Source of the DNA: Qipengyuania sediminis
GTDB taxonomy: Bacteria > Pseudomonadota > Alphaproteobacteria > Sphingomonadales > Sphingomonadaceae
Direction of reading: 5' to 3'
Assembly (NCBI RefSeq): GCF_004358425.1
Contig: NZ_CP037948.1
Span: 1,612,001-1,676,000, forward strand
DNA: 64,000 nucleotides
This document shows positions 17,830 to 26,100 of the stretch, in pieces. How positions within the stretch are numbered: the first letter of the stretch is position 1; each line of letters opens with the position of its first letter. A program made the translations under genes and the position numbers. The notes under the pieces were generated by a model that saw only the letters and a program-made list of their open reading frames with translations, was not told the DNA's origin and did not search any database.

Positions 17830-18498
17830 TCAAAACGGCAGCTCTTTGCCGCGGTAGTCCACATAGGCATAGCCTTCCCCGCCCGCCCGTTCCAGAACAT
17901 CGGCGAGACCCCGGCAGCTTTCCGCCACGGTGAGCGGAGCGGCGGCGCTGCCCATGTCGGTCTGCACCCAGCCGGGGTGGAGCGAGAGGACGGCGATGTT
18001 GCGCGCCTTCGCGTTCTGCTCGGCGATGCCCTTCGCCAGCATGTTCTGCGCGCACTTGCTGGTGCGGTAGAGTTCGTAGCCCCCACTACTGTCCGCGATC
18101 GAGCCCATCAGCGAGGACATGAAGGCGAGCGTGCCGCCGTCCTTCAGCGCGGGCAGCAGCGCGCGGGCGGCGCGGGCTGGGCCGAAGGCGTTGGCCATCA
18201 TCACCTCGGCGACCTCCTCCCCCGTCGCCTCGTCGGCGGACTGGTGCCGCGCCCCGGTGATACCGGCATTGACGACGATCGCGTCGAGCGAGGCATCCTC
18301 AAACGACAGCGCCTCGTAGCTGGCGGGATCGGTGACATCGGCGGTGACGACTTGCACGCCGTCCAGTGCGTGCAATTCCGCGCTCCGGCTGCGCTCGCTC
18401 GCGATGACGCGCCAGCCGCGGCTCGCGAATTCCTTCGCGAGTCCAAGCCCGATGCCGCGCGATGCCCCGAAGATGAAGATGCTCTTGCCATCCGCCAC
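17830..18498 (-). CDS. short-chain dehydrogenase/reductase
   Basis: A 222-residue SDR. The cofactor motif is GASRGIG at residues 11-17 and the active-site YxxxK is YRTSK near residue 146; the catalytic Ser lies in FMSSLMGS. It also has VVNAGI, the NAG motif. Closest in type to the C-factor/CsgA-like short SDRs. Substrate unknown. It lies 12 bases upstream of the DUF6152 gene and is probably co-transcribed. Confidence 0.88.
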   Translation of the reverse strand: MADGKSIFIFGASRGIGLGLAKEFASRGWRVIASERSRSAELHALDGVQVVTADVTDPASYEALSFEDASLDAIVVNAGITGARHQSADEATGEEVAEVMMANAFGPARAARALLPALKDGGTLAFMSSLMGSIADSSGGYELYRTSKCAQNMLAKGIAEQNAKARNIAVLSLHPGWVQTDMGSAAAPLTVAESCRGLADVLERAGGEGYAYVDYRGKELPF

Positions 18499-18575
18499 GC
18501 TCTGTCACTCCTTGCCGATCTGTTTCAGATAGTACCTGAAGCGCATTTTCATGTCAAGTCTTTTTGCCGGTTTGG

Positions 18576-19349
18576 TTATCTGACGAACGCCGACCAGGCC
18601 CCATAGCCGCTGGTCAGCGTCAGCACGATGCCGACCAGAATCAGCATCCATTTGGTGGGGATGTGCTTCGCGGCCCAGGCGCCGAGCGGCGCGCCCAGCA
18701 CGCCGCCGATCAGCAGACCGAGCGTCGCGCCGGCCAGCTCCGCCACGCCGATCTGCGAGATGAAGGTCGCGCTGATCGCGACCGTCAGAAAGAACTCGAC
18801 CGCGCTCACCGTGCCGACCACGCGCCGGGGTTCCGCCCCCTGCACCAGCAGATTGCTGGTCACCACCGGCCCCCAGCCTCCGCCGCCCATCGCGTCGAGA
18901 AAGCCGCCGACCAGCCCCAGCGGCGCCACTACGCGCGCCGGCCGCGGCGCCGGCGGGTGGGTCAGCCCGCGATACAGCAGATACAGCCCGATGAGCGTCA
19001 GGTAGGCAAGAATGAAGGGCTTGATGAAGCCGCCGTCGATATTCGAGAGAAGATACGCGCCCGTCACGCCGCCCGCGACGCCGGGCAGCAACAGCCGCAA
19101 AAACAGCGCCTTGTCGATATTGCGGTGGTAGAGGTGGCTCATGGCCGAAGCGAAGGTGGTGAAGCATTCGACCACATGCACCCGCTTGGAGGCTGTCGCC
19201 GGCGGCACGCCAAGCACGCCGACGAGCAGCGTGTTCATGATTACGCCGAAGGCCATCCCTACAGCACCATCGACCAGCTGCGCCGCGAAGCCGATCAGGA
19301 TGAAGGGCAGCAGCGCGCCGAGATCGAAGGCACCGAACTCCATCCCCAC
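18576..19349 (-). CDS. TauE/SafE family membrane permease
   Basis: A 257-residue integral membrane protein with about eight helices in two similar halves, the TauE/SafE (DUF81) arrangement. GFAAQLVDGAVGMAFG near the N terminus and GFLDAMGGGGWGPVVTSNLL in the second half are the two family repeats. The family exports sulfite or other organosulfur anions, but the substrate here cannot be told. Start may be MGMEF at 19349 or MEF at 19343. Stands alone between an SDR and trmB. Confidence 0.88.
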   Translation of the reverse strand: MGMEFGAFDLGALLPFILIGFAAQLVDGAVGMAFGVIMNTLLVGVLGVPPATASKRVHVVECFTTFASAMSHLYHRNIDKALFLRLLLPGVAGGVTGAYLLSNIDGGFIKPFILAYLTLIGLYLLYRGLTHPPAPRPARVVAPLGLVGGFLDAMGGGGWGPVVTSNLLVQGAEPRRVVGTVSAVEFFLTVAISATFISQIGVAELAGATLGLLIGGVLGAPLGAWAAKHIPTKWMLILVGIVLTLTSGYGAWSAFVR

Positions 19350-19411
19350 CGCTCCACCCGTTCAGTTCCGCTTGTGGCGGATAATGCGCAGCTGCCGAAG
19401 CAAGAAATTCT

Positions 19412-20113
19412 TCACCGCCGGCGGAAGCGGAAATACCAGACTTCGTGTCCGTAGACGCTGCGGGCCTTGGCTTCGTAGCGCGTCTCCGGCCAGCCGGAGG
19501 GACGCTGCTGCCAATCCGAAGGCCCCTCTGCCAGCCACTCGAAGCGGTCCGTAAACCGGCACATCACCATCAGCGCGTGGCGCAGATACACCGGGTGGTC
19601 GGTGCCGAAGCGGAACTCTCCCCCGGGTTTCAGTTTGTCGGCGAAGAGGCGCAATGGCCCCTCGTTCATCATCCGCCGCTTGGCATGGCGCGCCTTGGGC
19701 CAGGGATCGGGGTGGAGGAGATAGAGCATGGTAAGCGCGCCATCGGGCACACGCGCCAGCACCTCGAGCGCATCGCCGTGATGGATGCGGATATTGCCGA
19801 GCGCGCCATCGCGGACATGCACCAGTGCCTGCGCCACGCCGTTGACGAAGGGCTCCGCGCCGATGAAACCGTGATCGGGGAGAAGATCGGCGCGCGCGGC
19901 GAGATGCTCGCCGCCGCCGAAGCCGATCTCGAAATGCAGCGGGCGGTCCGAGCCGAACAGGCGCGCGGCGCTCACCTCCCCCGCCACCGGCACCGCGATC
20001 TCCGGCAGCAGCGTGTCGATCAGCGCCTGCTGCCCGGCGCGCAAAGGCTTGCCCTGACTGCGGCCATAGAGGCGGTTGAGAGTGGTCGGATCGCCGGGCT
20101 TGTTCGCGGTCAT
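19412..20113 (-). CDS. trmB: tRNA (guanine(46)-N7)-methyltransferase
   Basis: SAM-dependent methylation of G46 in the variable loop of tRNA. The 233-residue protein starts at ATG 20113 (MTANKPGDPTTLNRLYGR); the upstream frame runs through the ctrA terminator and is not used. SAM-binding motif FEIGFGGGEHL (about residues 61-71), FIGAEPFVNGVA and the family motif LHPDPWPKARHAKRR (about residues 128-142) are all present. Confidence 0.95.
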   Translation of the reverse strand: MTANKPGDPTTLNRLYGRSQGKPLRAGQQALIDTLLPEIAVPVAGEVSAARLFGSDRPLHFEIGFGGGEHLAARADLLPDHGFIGAEPFVNGVAQALVHVRDGALGNIRIHHGDALEVLARVPDGALTMLYLLHPDPWPKARHAKRRMMNEGPLRLFADKLKPGGEFRFGTDHPVYLRHALMVMCRFTDRFEWLAEGPSDWQQRPSGWPETRYEAKARSVYGHEVWYFRFRRR

Positions 20114-20155
20114 GGCGCGCGCCGTGGCAGCGCCTCCAAGCACGCGCAAGCGGCA

Positions 20156-20201
20156 CGAAAAGGGCGGCCGGGCCCTCCTTTGCGAAGGTGCCCGGCCGCC
20201 C
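20156..20201 (-). terminator. intrinsic terminator behind ctrA
   Basis: Perfect 12-base-pair stem GGGCGGCCGGGC/GCCCGGCCGCCC (20162-20173 with 20190-20201); the loop can also form an inner CCTT/AAGG stem. On the minus strand it is followed by TTTT. It lies 53 bases after the ctrA stop and before trmB, so it should end the ctrA message. Confidence 0.75.
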
Positions 20202-20253
20202 GGCTGTTGGCCTAGCCTGAGTGGAGGGTCAGAAGGTCCGACAGCGTATCGGA

Positions 20254-20949
20254 TCAGGCGGCTTCCGCCTCTTCGCCCGGATCGCGCAGCACATAGCCGC
20301 GGCCCCAGACGGTTTCGATATAGTTCTCCCCGCCGCAGGCATGAGCGAGCTTCTTGCGCAGCTTGCAAATGAATACGTCGATGATCTTGAGTTCGGGCTC
20401 GTCCATCCCGCCGTAAAGGTGGTTGAGGAACATTTCCTTGGTCAAAGTGGTGCCCTTGCGGAGCGAAAGCAGCTCCAGCATCGCATATTCCTTGCCGGTC
20501 AGATGGACCCTTGCGCCGTCGACCTCGACCGTCTTCGTATCGAGATTGACCGCCAGCTTGCCGGTGCGGATGACCGACTGGCTGTGGCCCTTGGAACGGC
20601 GCACGACAGCATGAATGCGCGCCACCAGTTCCTCGCGGTGGAAGGGCTTCGTCACGTAATCGTCCGCGCCGAACCCGAAGCTCCTGATCTTCGAATCCAT
20701 CTCGGCGATGCCCGACAGGATCAGCACCGGCGTCTGGACCTTGGCGACGCGCAGCTTCTTCAGCACGTCATAGCCGTGCATGTCAGGCAGGTTCAGATCG
20801 AGCAGGATGATGTCGTAATCGTAGAGCTTGCCGAGATCCAGGCCCTCTTCGCCGAGGTCGGTCGAATAGACGTTGAAGCCTTCGGTCGTCAGCATGAGCT
20901 CGATCGCCTTGGCAGTGGTCGGCTCGTCCTCGATCAGCAAAACACGCAT
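20254..20949 (-). CDS. ctrA: cell cycle response regulator CtrA
   Basis: OmpR-type master regulator of the alphaproteobacterial cell cycle, flagellum and related functions. The 231-residue protein has a receiver domain (phospho-acceptor Asp51 in [15 protein letters not shown]; acidic pocket LLIEDEP) and a winged-helix DNA-binding domain containing [17 protein letters not shown] and [19 protein letters not shown], which are nearly invariant in CtrA. The C terminus ends in acidic/Ala residues (EEAEAA), matching the AA-type ClpXP degradation signal of CtrA. Putative self-regulatory motifs lie upstream. Confidence 0.97.
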   Translation of the reverse strand: MRVLLIEDEPTTAKAIELMLTTEGFNVYSTDLGEEGLDLGKLYDYDIILLDLNLPDMHGYDVLKKLRVAKVQTPVLILSGIAEMDSKIRSFGFGADDYVTKPFHREELVARIHAVVRRSKGHSQSVIRTGKLAVNLDTKTVEVDGARVHLTGKEYAMLELLSLRKGTTLTKEMFLNHLYGGMDEPELKIIDVFICKLRKKLAHACGGENYIETVWGRGYVLRDPGEEAEAA

Positions 20950-21037
20950 TGGAGAAACCCCCTGTCAGTCCTCAGCGTGGCGGCGCCTCCACCCGGCGAG
21001 CCATGCTCTTTGCACTCGCAACCTCTGAACGGAAAAG

Positions 21038-21063
21038 GTTAACACGAGGTTACCCACGTTAAC
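21038..21063. promoter_or_regulatory. candidate CtrA-binding motifs upstream of ctrA
   Basis: Two GTTAAC hexamers (21038-21043 and 21058-21063) start 20 bases apart, i.e. about two helical turns. The first TTAA plus TTAC at 21050 gives TTAA-N7-TTAC, one base off the CtrA consensus TTAA-N7-TTAA. They lie about 90-115 bases upstream of the ctrA start, consistent with autoregulation as in Caulobacter; this is inference. Confidence 0.5.
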
Positions 21064-21117
21064 GTTTTCTTCGCGTCGTGGAATGCGGCTTGGGCAGAAT
21101 GCGCTGATAGGTCCGGT

Positions 21118-22575
21118 TTAAAGCGCTCCCGCCAGCTTCTTCGCGCGGCGGCGTTGGGCGGAGGAGCCGATCCCCGCCGCCTCGCGGTATTTGGCGACGG
21201 TGCGCCGCGCGAGGTCGAACCCTTCGGCTCTCAGCAGACCGACCAGGGCTTCGTCCGAGAGCACCGCCTTCGCCTCCTCCGCATCGACCAGAGAGCGAAT
21301 GCGGGCCTTGACCGCTTCGGAGCTCGCCGCCTCCCCGTCCGCCGCCGCCACGCGGCTGGAGAAGAAGTACTTCATCTCGAATACGCCGCGCGGGCAGGCG
21401 AGATATTTGTTGCTGGTTACGCGGCTCACCGTGCTTTCGTGCATTTCGATGGCGTCGGCGACTTCGCGCAACACCAGCGGGCGCATCGCAATGACGCCTT
21501 CGCGGAAGAAGCCGCCCTGCCGCTTCACGATCTCGGCCGCGACCTTGAGGATGGTGCGCGCCCGCTGGTCGAGCGCGCGGATCAGCCAGTTTGCCGCCGC
21601 GAGATGGTCACCGAGCCAAGCCTTGCTGCGCCGGTCGACGCACCCGTCCTTGAGCTCGAGATAATAGGCGCGGTTCACCACCAGCCGCGGCAGGCTGTCC
21701 TCGTTAAGCGTGATGGTCCATCCTCCGTCCTTTGCCGGGGACACCAGCACATCGGGCACAAGCGCCGCCTCCCCGCCGCCGCCGAACTTGAGGCCGGGCT
21801 TGGGGTCGTAACCGCGCAATTCCGCCAGCATATCGGCGAAATCCTCGTCATCGACTTCGCAAAGCCGCTTCAGCCGCGCGACCTCGCCCTTGGCCAGCGC
21901 GTCCAGATTGTCGATCAACCGCGCCATGCAGGGATCGTAGCGATCGGCGTCCCTGGCCTGCAGGGCCAGACATTCGGAAAGGCTGCGCGCCCCGACACCG
22001 GTGGGATCGAGCGTCTGGATCAGCGCCAGCCCACGTTCGATCTCGGCGCGCGGCACGGCCAGTTCGGCTGCGAGAACTCCAAAGTCGCCTGTGAAATAGC
22101 CCGTCTCGTCGATCTCCCCCACAAGCCGCGCCGCGACCAGCGCCTCGCGCGCGTCATGCGCGGCCGCGCCGATCTGGGTGAAGAGATGCTCGGCCAGCGT
22201 CCGCCCCTCCCCACCGCGGTTTTCCAGATCGGGCAGTTCCCCGCCAAAGCTTTCCGCCGCGCGGCCCCACTCGGCATCGCCGGGCGCCGCTTCGGGGTCG
22301 AGCGTGCTCGCCTCGACATCGAGCGGCGCCTCCTCCCCGCCCCCCGCGCTGTCGAGCAGGGGTGCAGCTTCGCGTTCGGCGGGAGCCATGCTCTCTTCCC
22401 CCGCCTCGCGCGTGACCTCGCCCAGCTCGAGCAGCGGATTGGCTTCGAGCGCTTCGGCAATGTGGCTTTCGAGCTCAAGGTTGGAGAGCGCCAGCAGCTT
22501 GATCGCCTGCTGGAGCTGCGGCGTCATCACCAGCGATTGCGACTGGCGGATCTCGAGGCGGGGGCCGAGGGTCAC
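21118..22575 (-). CDS. rpoN: RNA polymerase sigma-54 factor
   Basis: Alternative sigma factor that needs an AAA+ activator. At 485 residues it has region I (QSQSLVMTPQLQQAIKLLAL, residues 11-30, the activator-contact Q-rich helix), an acidic region II, the core-binding region III, the helix-turn-helix and the C-terminal RpoN box ARRTVAKYRE (about residues 460-469). It lies downstream of lptB, a widespread alphaproteobacterial neighbour order, but the usual ribosome hibernation factor gene does not follow; ctrA does. Confidence 0.97.
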   Translation of the reverse strand: MTLGPRLEIRQSQSLVMTPQLQQAIKLLALSNLELESHIAEALEANPLLELGEVTREAGEESMAPAEREAAPLLDSAGGGEEAPLDVEASTLDPEAAPGDAEWGRAAESFGGELPDLENRGGEGRTLAEHLFTQIGAAAHDAREALVAARLVGEIDETGYFTGDFGVLAAELAVPRAEIERGLALIQTLDPTGVGARSLSECLALQARDADRYDPCMARLIDNLDALAKGEVARLKRLCEVDDEDFADMLAELRGYDPKPGLKFGGGGEAALVPDVLVSPAKDGGWTITLNEDSLPRLVVNRAYYLELKDGCVDRRSKAWLGDHLAAANWLIRALDQRARTILKVAAEIVKRQGGFFREGVIAMRPLVLREVADAIEMHESTVSRVTSNKYLACPRGVFEMKYFFSSRVAAADGEAASSEAVKARIRSLVDAEEAKAVLSDEALVGLLRAEGFDLARRTVAKYREAAGIGSSAQRRRAKKLAGAL

Positions 22576-22604
22576 TGTGCCTCAACCCTAAGCGATACAT
22601 CCTT

Positions 22605-22674
22605 CGACAGGCTCAGCATGAGCGGATGAGGTGGAGGACTGTAAAACCCAAACCCGCTCATGCTGAGCCTGTCG
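22605..22674. repeat. perfect 21-bp inverted repeat between lptB and rpoN
   Basis: Arms 22605-22625 and 22654-22674 are exact reverse complements (CGACAGGCTCAGCATGAGCG plus G), separated by 28 bases. The CTTCGACAGGCTCAG core is, from memory, a very common extragenic repeat in sphingomonads and some other proteobacteria. In RNA from the leftward lptB-rpoN transcript it would form a long hairpin. Confidence 0.85.
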
Positions 22675-22697
22675 GTGCATCCGCGCGAGACTCCGCC

Positions 22698-23501
22698 TCA
22701 CAGCGTAAACTCCTCCCCGAGATAAAGACGCCGCACATTTTCGTCTGCCACCAGCGCTTGCGGAGTACCGGCGAAGAGCACGCGGCCCCCGTAGATAATG
22801 CAGGCGCGGTCCACGATCTCGAGCGTCTCGCGGACATTGTGGTCGGTGATGAGCACGCCGATGCCGCGCGTCTTCAGGTCCTTCACAAGATCGCGGATAT
22901 CGCTGATCGAGAGCGGGTCGATGCCGGCGAAGGGCTCGTCGAGCAGCATGATCGAAGGCTTGGCGGCCAGGGCGCGGGCGATCTCGGCCCGCCGCCGCTC
23001 GCCCCCCGAGAGCGCCATCGCCGGGCTGGTGCGCAGCCGTTGCAAGCCGAACTCGTCGAGCAGCCGGTCAAGCTCCGCCCCGCGCACATCCGCATCGGGC
23101 TCCACCATCTCGAGCACGCAATTGATATTCTGTTCGACCGTCATGCCCCGGAAGATGCTGGTTTCCTGCGGCAGATAGCCCAGCCCGAGGATCGCGCGGC
23201 GGTACATGGGCAGCCGCGTCACATCCATGCCGTCCATCAGGATGCGGCCCGAATCGGGGCGGACGAGGCCCATGATGGAATAGAAGCAGGTGGTCTTGCC
23301 GGCGCCATTGGGCCCAAGCAGTCCAAGCACCTCGCCCTTGCCCACCGTCAGCGAAATGTCGGTCAGCACCTGGCGCTTGTCGTAGCTTTTGGCGATCGAG
23401 ATCACCTCGAGCCCGCCCTGAGGAATCGGCGGCGCGGCGTCTGCCGCTGCCTCCTCGGCAAGATCGGCAGCGCCGCGGCGCGGGGAAGCGATATCGGCCA
23501 T
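22698..23501 (-). CDS. lptB: LPS export ABC transporter ATP-binding protein
   Basis: ATPase of the LptB2FGC machine that extracts lipopolysaccharide from the inner membrane. The 267-residue protein starts at ATG 23501. Walker A is GLLGPNGAGKTTCFYS, the signature is LSGGERRRAEIARAL, and Walker B is IMLLDEPFAGIDP; the last matches LptB closely (MLLDEPFAGVDP). It has about 25 extra N-terminal residues before the usual start of the domain. lptA and lptC are not adjacent in this window. Confidence 0.95.
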   Translation of the reverse strand: MADIASPRRGAADLAEEAAADAAPPIPQGGLEVISIAKSYDKRQVLTDISLTVGKGEVLGLLGPNGAGKTTCFYSIMGLVRPDSGRILMDGMDVTRLPMYRRAILGLGYLPQETSIFRGMTVEQNINCVLEMVEPDADVRGAELDRLLDEFGLQRLRTSPAMALSGGERRRAEIARALAAKPSIMLLDEPFAGIDPLSISDIRDLVKDLKTRGIGVLITDHNVRETLEIVDRACIIYGGRVLFAGTPQALVADENVRRLYLGEEFTL

Positions 23502-23670
23502 GATCGCCCCACGCCTTAGCAGCATGACCGCGCGCGGGAAGCCCGCCCGTCGCACCCCGCATAGGATTGGCAGCATTCTTGCGTCATCCCGGCACAGCGC
23601 GGGGCGGGCCTTGCGCCGCTTGGCCCATCGGCGGTATAGTCGGCGCGGGACAGGTTGCTGGGAGAAGCGC

Positions 23671-24030
23671 ATGAAAGCGCTCAATGGTGTTTCGCATGGC
23701 CGCGCCGCGCGTCCGGTCGACTGGCGCAAGGCGATGAGCGACAATGTCGCCTGGGCGCTGATCGTCTATACCGGGCTTCAGATCTTCCTGACGGTGGAAG
23801 CGATCAAGGAGACGGGCCTGCGCTCGCTCGCCATGCTGTGCCTGGTGATCCTGGTCGCTGCGATCATCCCCGCCTGTCACAAGCTCGACAAGCGCTGGCG
23901 CGATCTGACCGAGGACGACGCGCACGATCGCACGCTCGCGCGTGCCTACCGCCGCGATCAGGCGCTGCTGTGGGCGCTGGCGCTGGGCCTGCCCTTCGCG
24001 CTGACGCTGCTGTTCCGGGCGCTGGCCTGA
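23671..24030 (+). CDS. small three-helix membrane protein
   Basis: A 119-residue protein from the ATG at 23671 preceded by GGGAG. Three hydrophobic segments are seen: WALIVYTGLQIFLTV, SLAMLCLVILVAAIIPA and ALLWALALGLPFALTLLF. The loop between the last two is strongly charged and contains RWRDLTEDDAHDR. No family recognised. Monocistronic, divergent from lptB. Confidence 0.6.
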   Translation: MKALNGVSHGRAARPVDWRKAMSDNVAWALIVYTGLQIFLTVEAIKETGLRSLAMLCLVILVAAIIPACHKLDKRWRDLTEDDAHDRTLARAYRRDQALLWALALGLPFALTLLFRALA

Positions 24031-24047
24031 TTTAGCCGCAAGCCGGC

Positions 24048-24063
24048 GCCGCCGTCAGGCGGC
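24048..24063 (+). terminator. possible hairpin terminator
   Basis: Perfect GCCGCC/GGCGGC stem with a GTCA loop, 18 bases after the stop of the small membrane protein. No strong T-tract follows. A similar GCCGCC...GTCAGGCGGC palindrome lies at 922-940, so it may instead be a short extragenic repeat. Confidence 0.35.
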
Positions 24064-24171
24064 TTGGCTATCCTTTGCGCCAAGCGCGCCAGGCGGCCGC
24101 TCGGCCTTGCGAAGCGCGATGCGTTCGGGTTTCTCGTTTACCCGCTACGCCCTGCCCACTAGGCGGCGGGC

Positions 24172-25518
24172 ATGATCGATAAGGACGAGGCGCTGGCGCG
24201 CTGCCAGGAACTGGTGGGGCTGGCGCGCAAGGCAGGCGCGGATGCCGCCGATGCCGTGGTGCGGGCCGAAGCATCCGAAAGCGTCACCGTGCGACTCGGC
24301 GCGCTGGAGGATGTTTCGCGATCGGAGAGCGAAAGCCTCGCCCTGCGCGTCTTTCTCGGCCGCCGCTCAGCGAGCGTGCAGGCGAGCGATTTCGCGCCCG
24401 CGGCGCTTGGCGTGCTGGTAGAGCGCGCGCTGGAGATGGCACGGCTTGCGCCCGAGGACGCCTATGCCGGGCTCGCACCCGTGGAAGCGCTGATGCGCGA
24501 GGAGCCGCCCGATCTCGATCTCGCCGATCCGGTCGAGCCAGCCCCCGCCCGCCTGCGCGACCTGGCGGCGGAATGCGAGGATGCGGCGCGGGCCGTTGCC
24601 GGGGTCACCAATTCCAATGGCGGCAGCGCCGGCCATTCACGAAGCGTCAGCGCGCTTGCAACCTCGCACGGGGTCGCGCGCCGGGTCGAAGCGACCGGCC
24701 ATTCGCTCTCGGCAAGCGTGATCGCGGGGCCAAGCGGCGCGATGCAGACCGACCACGCCTGGCGCAGCGCGCGCCATGCTGCGGACCTGGCCACCGCTGC
24801 GGAGATCGGACGTGAGGCGGGGGAGCGCGCTGCTGCGCGGGTGGGGCCGGGCAGTGTGGCGGGCGGCACCATGCCCGTGGTCTTCGATCCGCGCATCGGC
24901 AGCGGGCTCCTCGGCCATCTCCTCGGCGCGATGAACGGCGCCGCCGCGGCGCGGCAGGCAAGCTTCCTTTTGGGACGCGAGAACGAAGATTTGTTCGATC
25001 CCGCGATCCGCATCCTCGAAGATCCCTTGCGGCCGCGAGGCCTCGCCAGCCGGGCGATGGACGGCGAAGGGCTCAGCTGCGCCCCGCGCCCGCTGGTGGA
25101 GAACGGCCGTATCTTCGGCTGGCTGACCAATGCCGCCGCGGCGCGGCAATTGGGCGCGGCGCTGACCGGCCACGCCGCGCGCGGAGGGGGCGGCGCGCCG
25201 GGGATCGCTGCCAGCAATGTCCATCTTGAAAGCGGTACCTGCACACCCGAGGCGCTGATGGCCGATATCGCAGAGGGGCTCTACGTCACCGACCTGTTCG
25301 GCCAGGGCGTCAATCTCGTGACCGGCGACTACAGCCGCGGCGCGGCGGGCTTTCGTATCAGCGATGGCCAGATCGTCGGACCGGTGGCGGAGATCACCAT
25401 TGCGGGCACGCTGCCCGAAATGTTCCGCGCACTCAGCGCCGCGAACGACCTCGCCTTCACCCGCGCGGTCAATGTCCCGACCCTGCGCATCGATCGCATG
25501 ACTGTCGCGAGCGGTTAG
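24172..25518 (+). CDS. pmbA: TldD/PmbA family metalloprotease subunit PmbA
   Basis: PmbA (TldE) forms a heterodimeric zinc protease with TldD that processes modified peptides. The 448-residue length is typical. The N-terminal [20 protein letters not shown] and the C-terminal [17 protein letters not shown] segment are conserved family features, and the [14 protein letters not shown] stretch is also characteristic. In this subunit the metal ligands are not expected. tldD is not beside it in the window. Confidence 0.92.
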   Translation: MIDKDEALARCQELVGLARKAGADAADAVVRAEASESVTVRLGALEDVSRSESESLALRVFLGRRSASVQASDFAPAALGVLVERALEMARLAPEDAYAGLAPVEALMREEPPDLDLADPVEPAPARLRDLAAECEDAARAVAGVTNSNGGSAGHSRSVSALATSHGVARRVEATGHSLSASVIAGPSGAMQTDHAWRSARHAADLATAAEIGREAGERAAARVGPGSVAGGTMPVVFDPRIGSGLLGHLLGAMNGAAAARQASFLLGRENEDLFDPAIRILEDPLRPRGLASRAMDGEGLSCAPRPLVENGRIFGWLTNAAAARQLGAALTGHAARGGGGAPGIAASNVHLESGTCTPEALMADIAEGLYVTDLFGQGVNLVTGDYSRGAAGFRISDGQIVGPVAEITIAGTLPEMFRALSAANDLAFTRAVNVPTLRIDRMTVASG

Positions 25519-26054
25519 ACGCGCTTAACCTCGCCGTATCTCTCGATCGCCTCGCGGATCAGGCGTTTGGCCTCCTCCGCGTCGCCCCATTTGCCGACGC
25601 GGACCCACTTCTCCGTCTCCAGGTCCTTGTAGTGGGTGAAGAAGTGCTCGATCTGCTGGAAGATGATCGAGGGCAGGTCCTTGGTCTCGGCGACATCCGA
25701 ATAATAGGGGAAGGTGGTGTCGATCGGCACGCAGATGAGCTTCTCGTCGCCGCCGTGCTCGTCCTCGAGATGGAGCACGCCGATGGGGCGGGCGCGGACG
25801 ACGCAGCCGGGGATGAAAGGGCTGCGGCTGATGACCAGCGCATCGATCGGATCGCCATCGTCGGACAGCGTATGCGGTACGAAGCCGTAATTCGCCGGAT
25901 AGCGCATCGGCGTGTGAAGGATACGGTCCACGAACAGCGCACCGCTGGCCTTGTCGAATTCATACTTCACCGGCTCGCCGCCGGTCGGCACCTCGATGAT
26001 GACGTTGAGGCTTTCGGGCGGGTCGTCGCCCACCGGGATCATGTCGATACGCAT
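25515..26054 (-). CDS. ppa: inorganic diphosphatase
   Basis: Hydrolyses pyrophosphate to phosphate, pulling biosynthetic reactions forward. A 179-residue family I enzyme with the signature [11 protein letters not shown] (about residues 64-74) that carries three catalytic Asp residues, plus [14 protein letters not shown] and [12 protein letters not shown]. Its stop overlaps the convergent pmbA stop by four bases. Confidence 0.97.
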   Translation of the reverse strand: MRIDMIPVGDDPPESLNVIIEVPTGGEPVKYEFDKASGALFVDRILHTPMRYPANYGFVPHTLSDDGDPIDALVISRSPFIPGCVVRARPIGVLHLEDEHGGDEKLICVPIDTTFPYYSDVAETKDLPSIIFQQIEHFFTHYKDLETEKWVRVGKWGDAEEAKRLIREAIERYGEVKRV

Positions 26055-26100
26055 GGGCGCGCCCTAGCCTGGCCGATGCTGCACCGCAACAAGGATAGGA

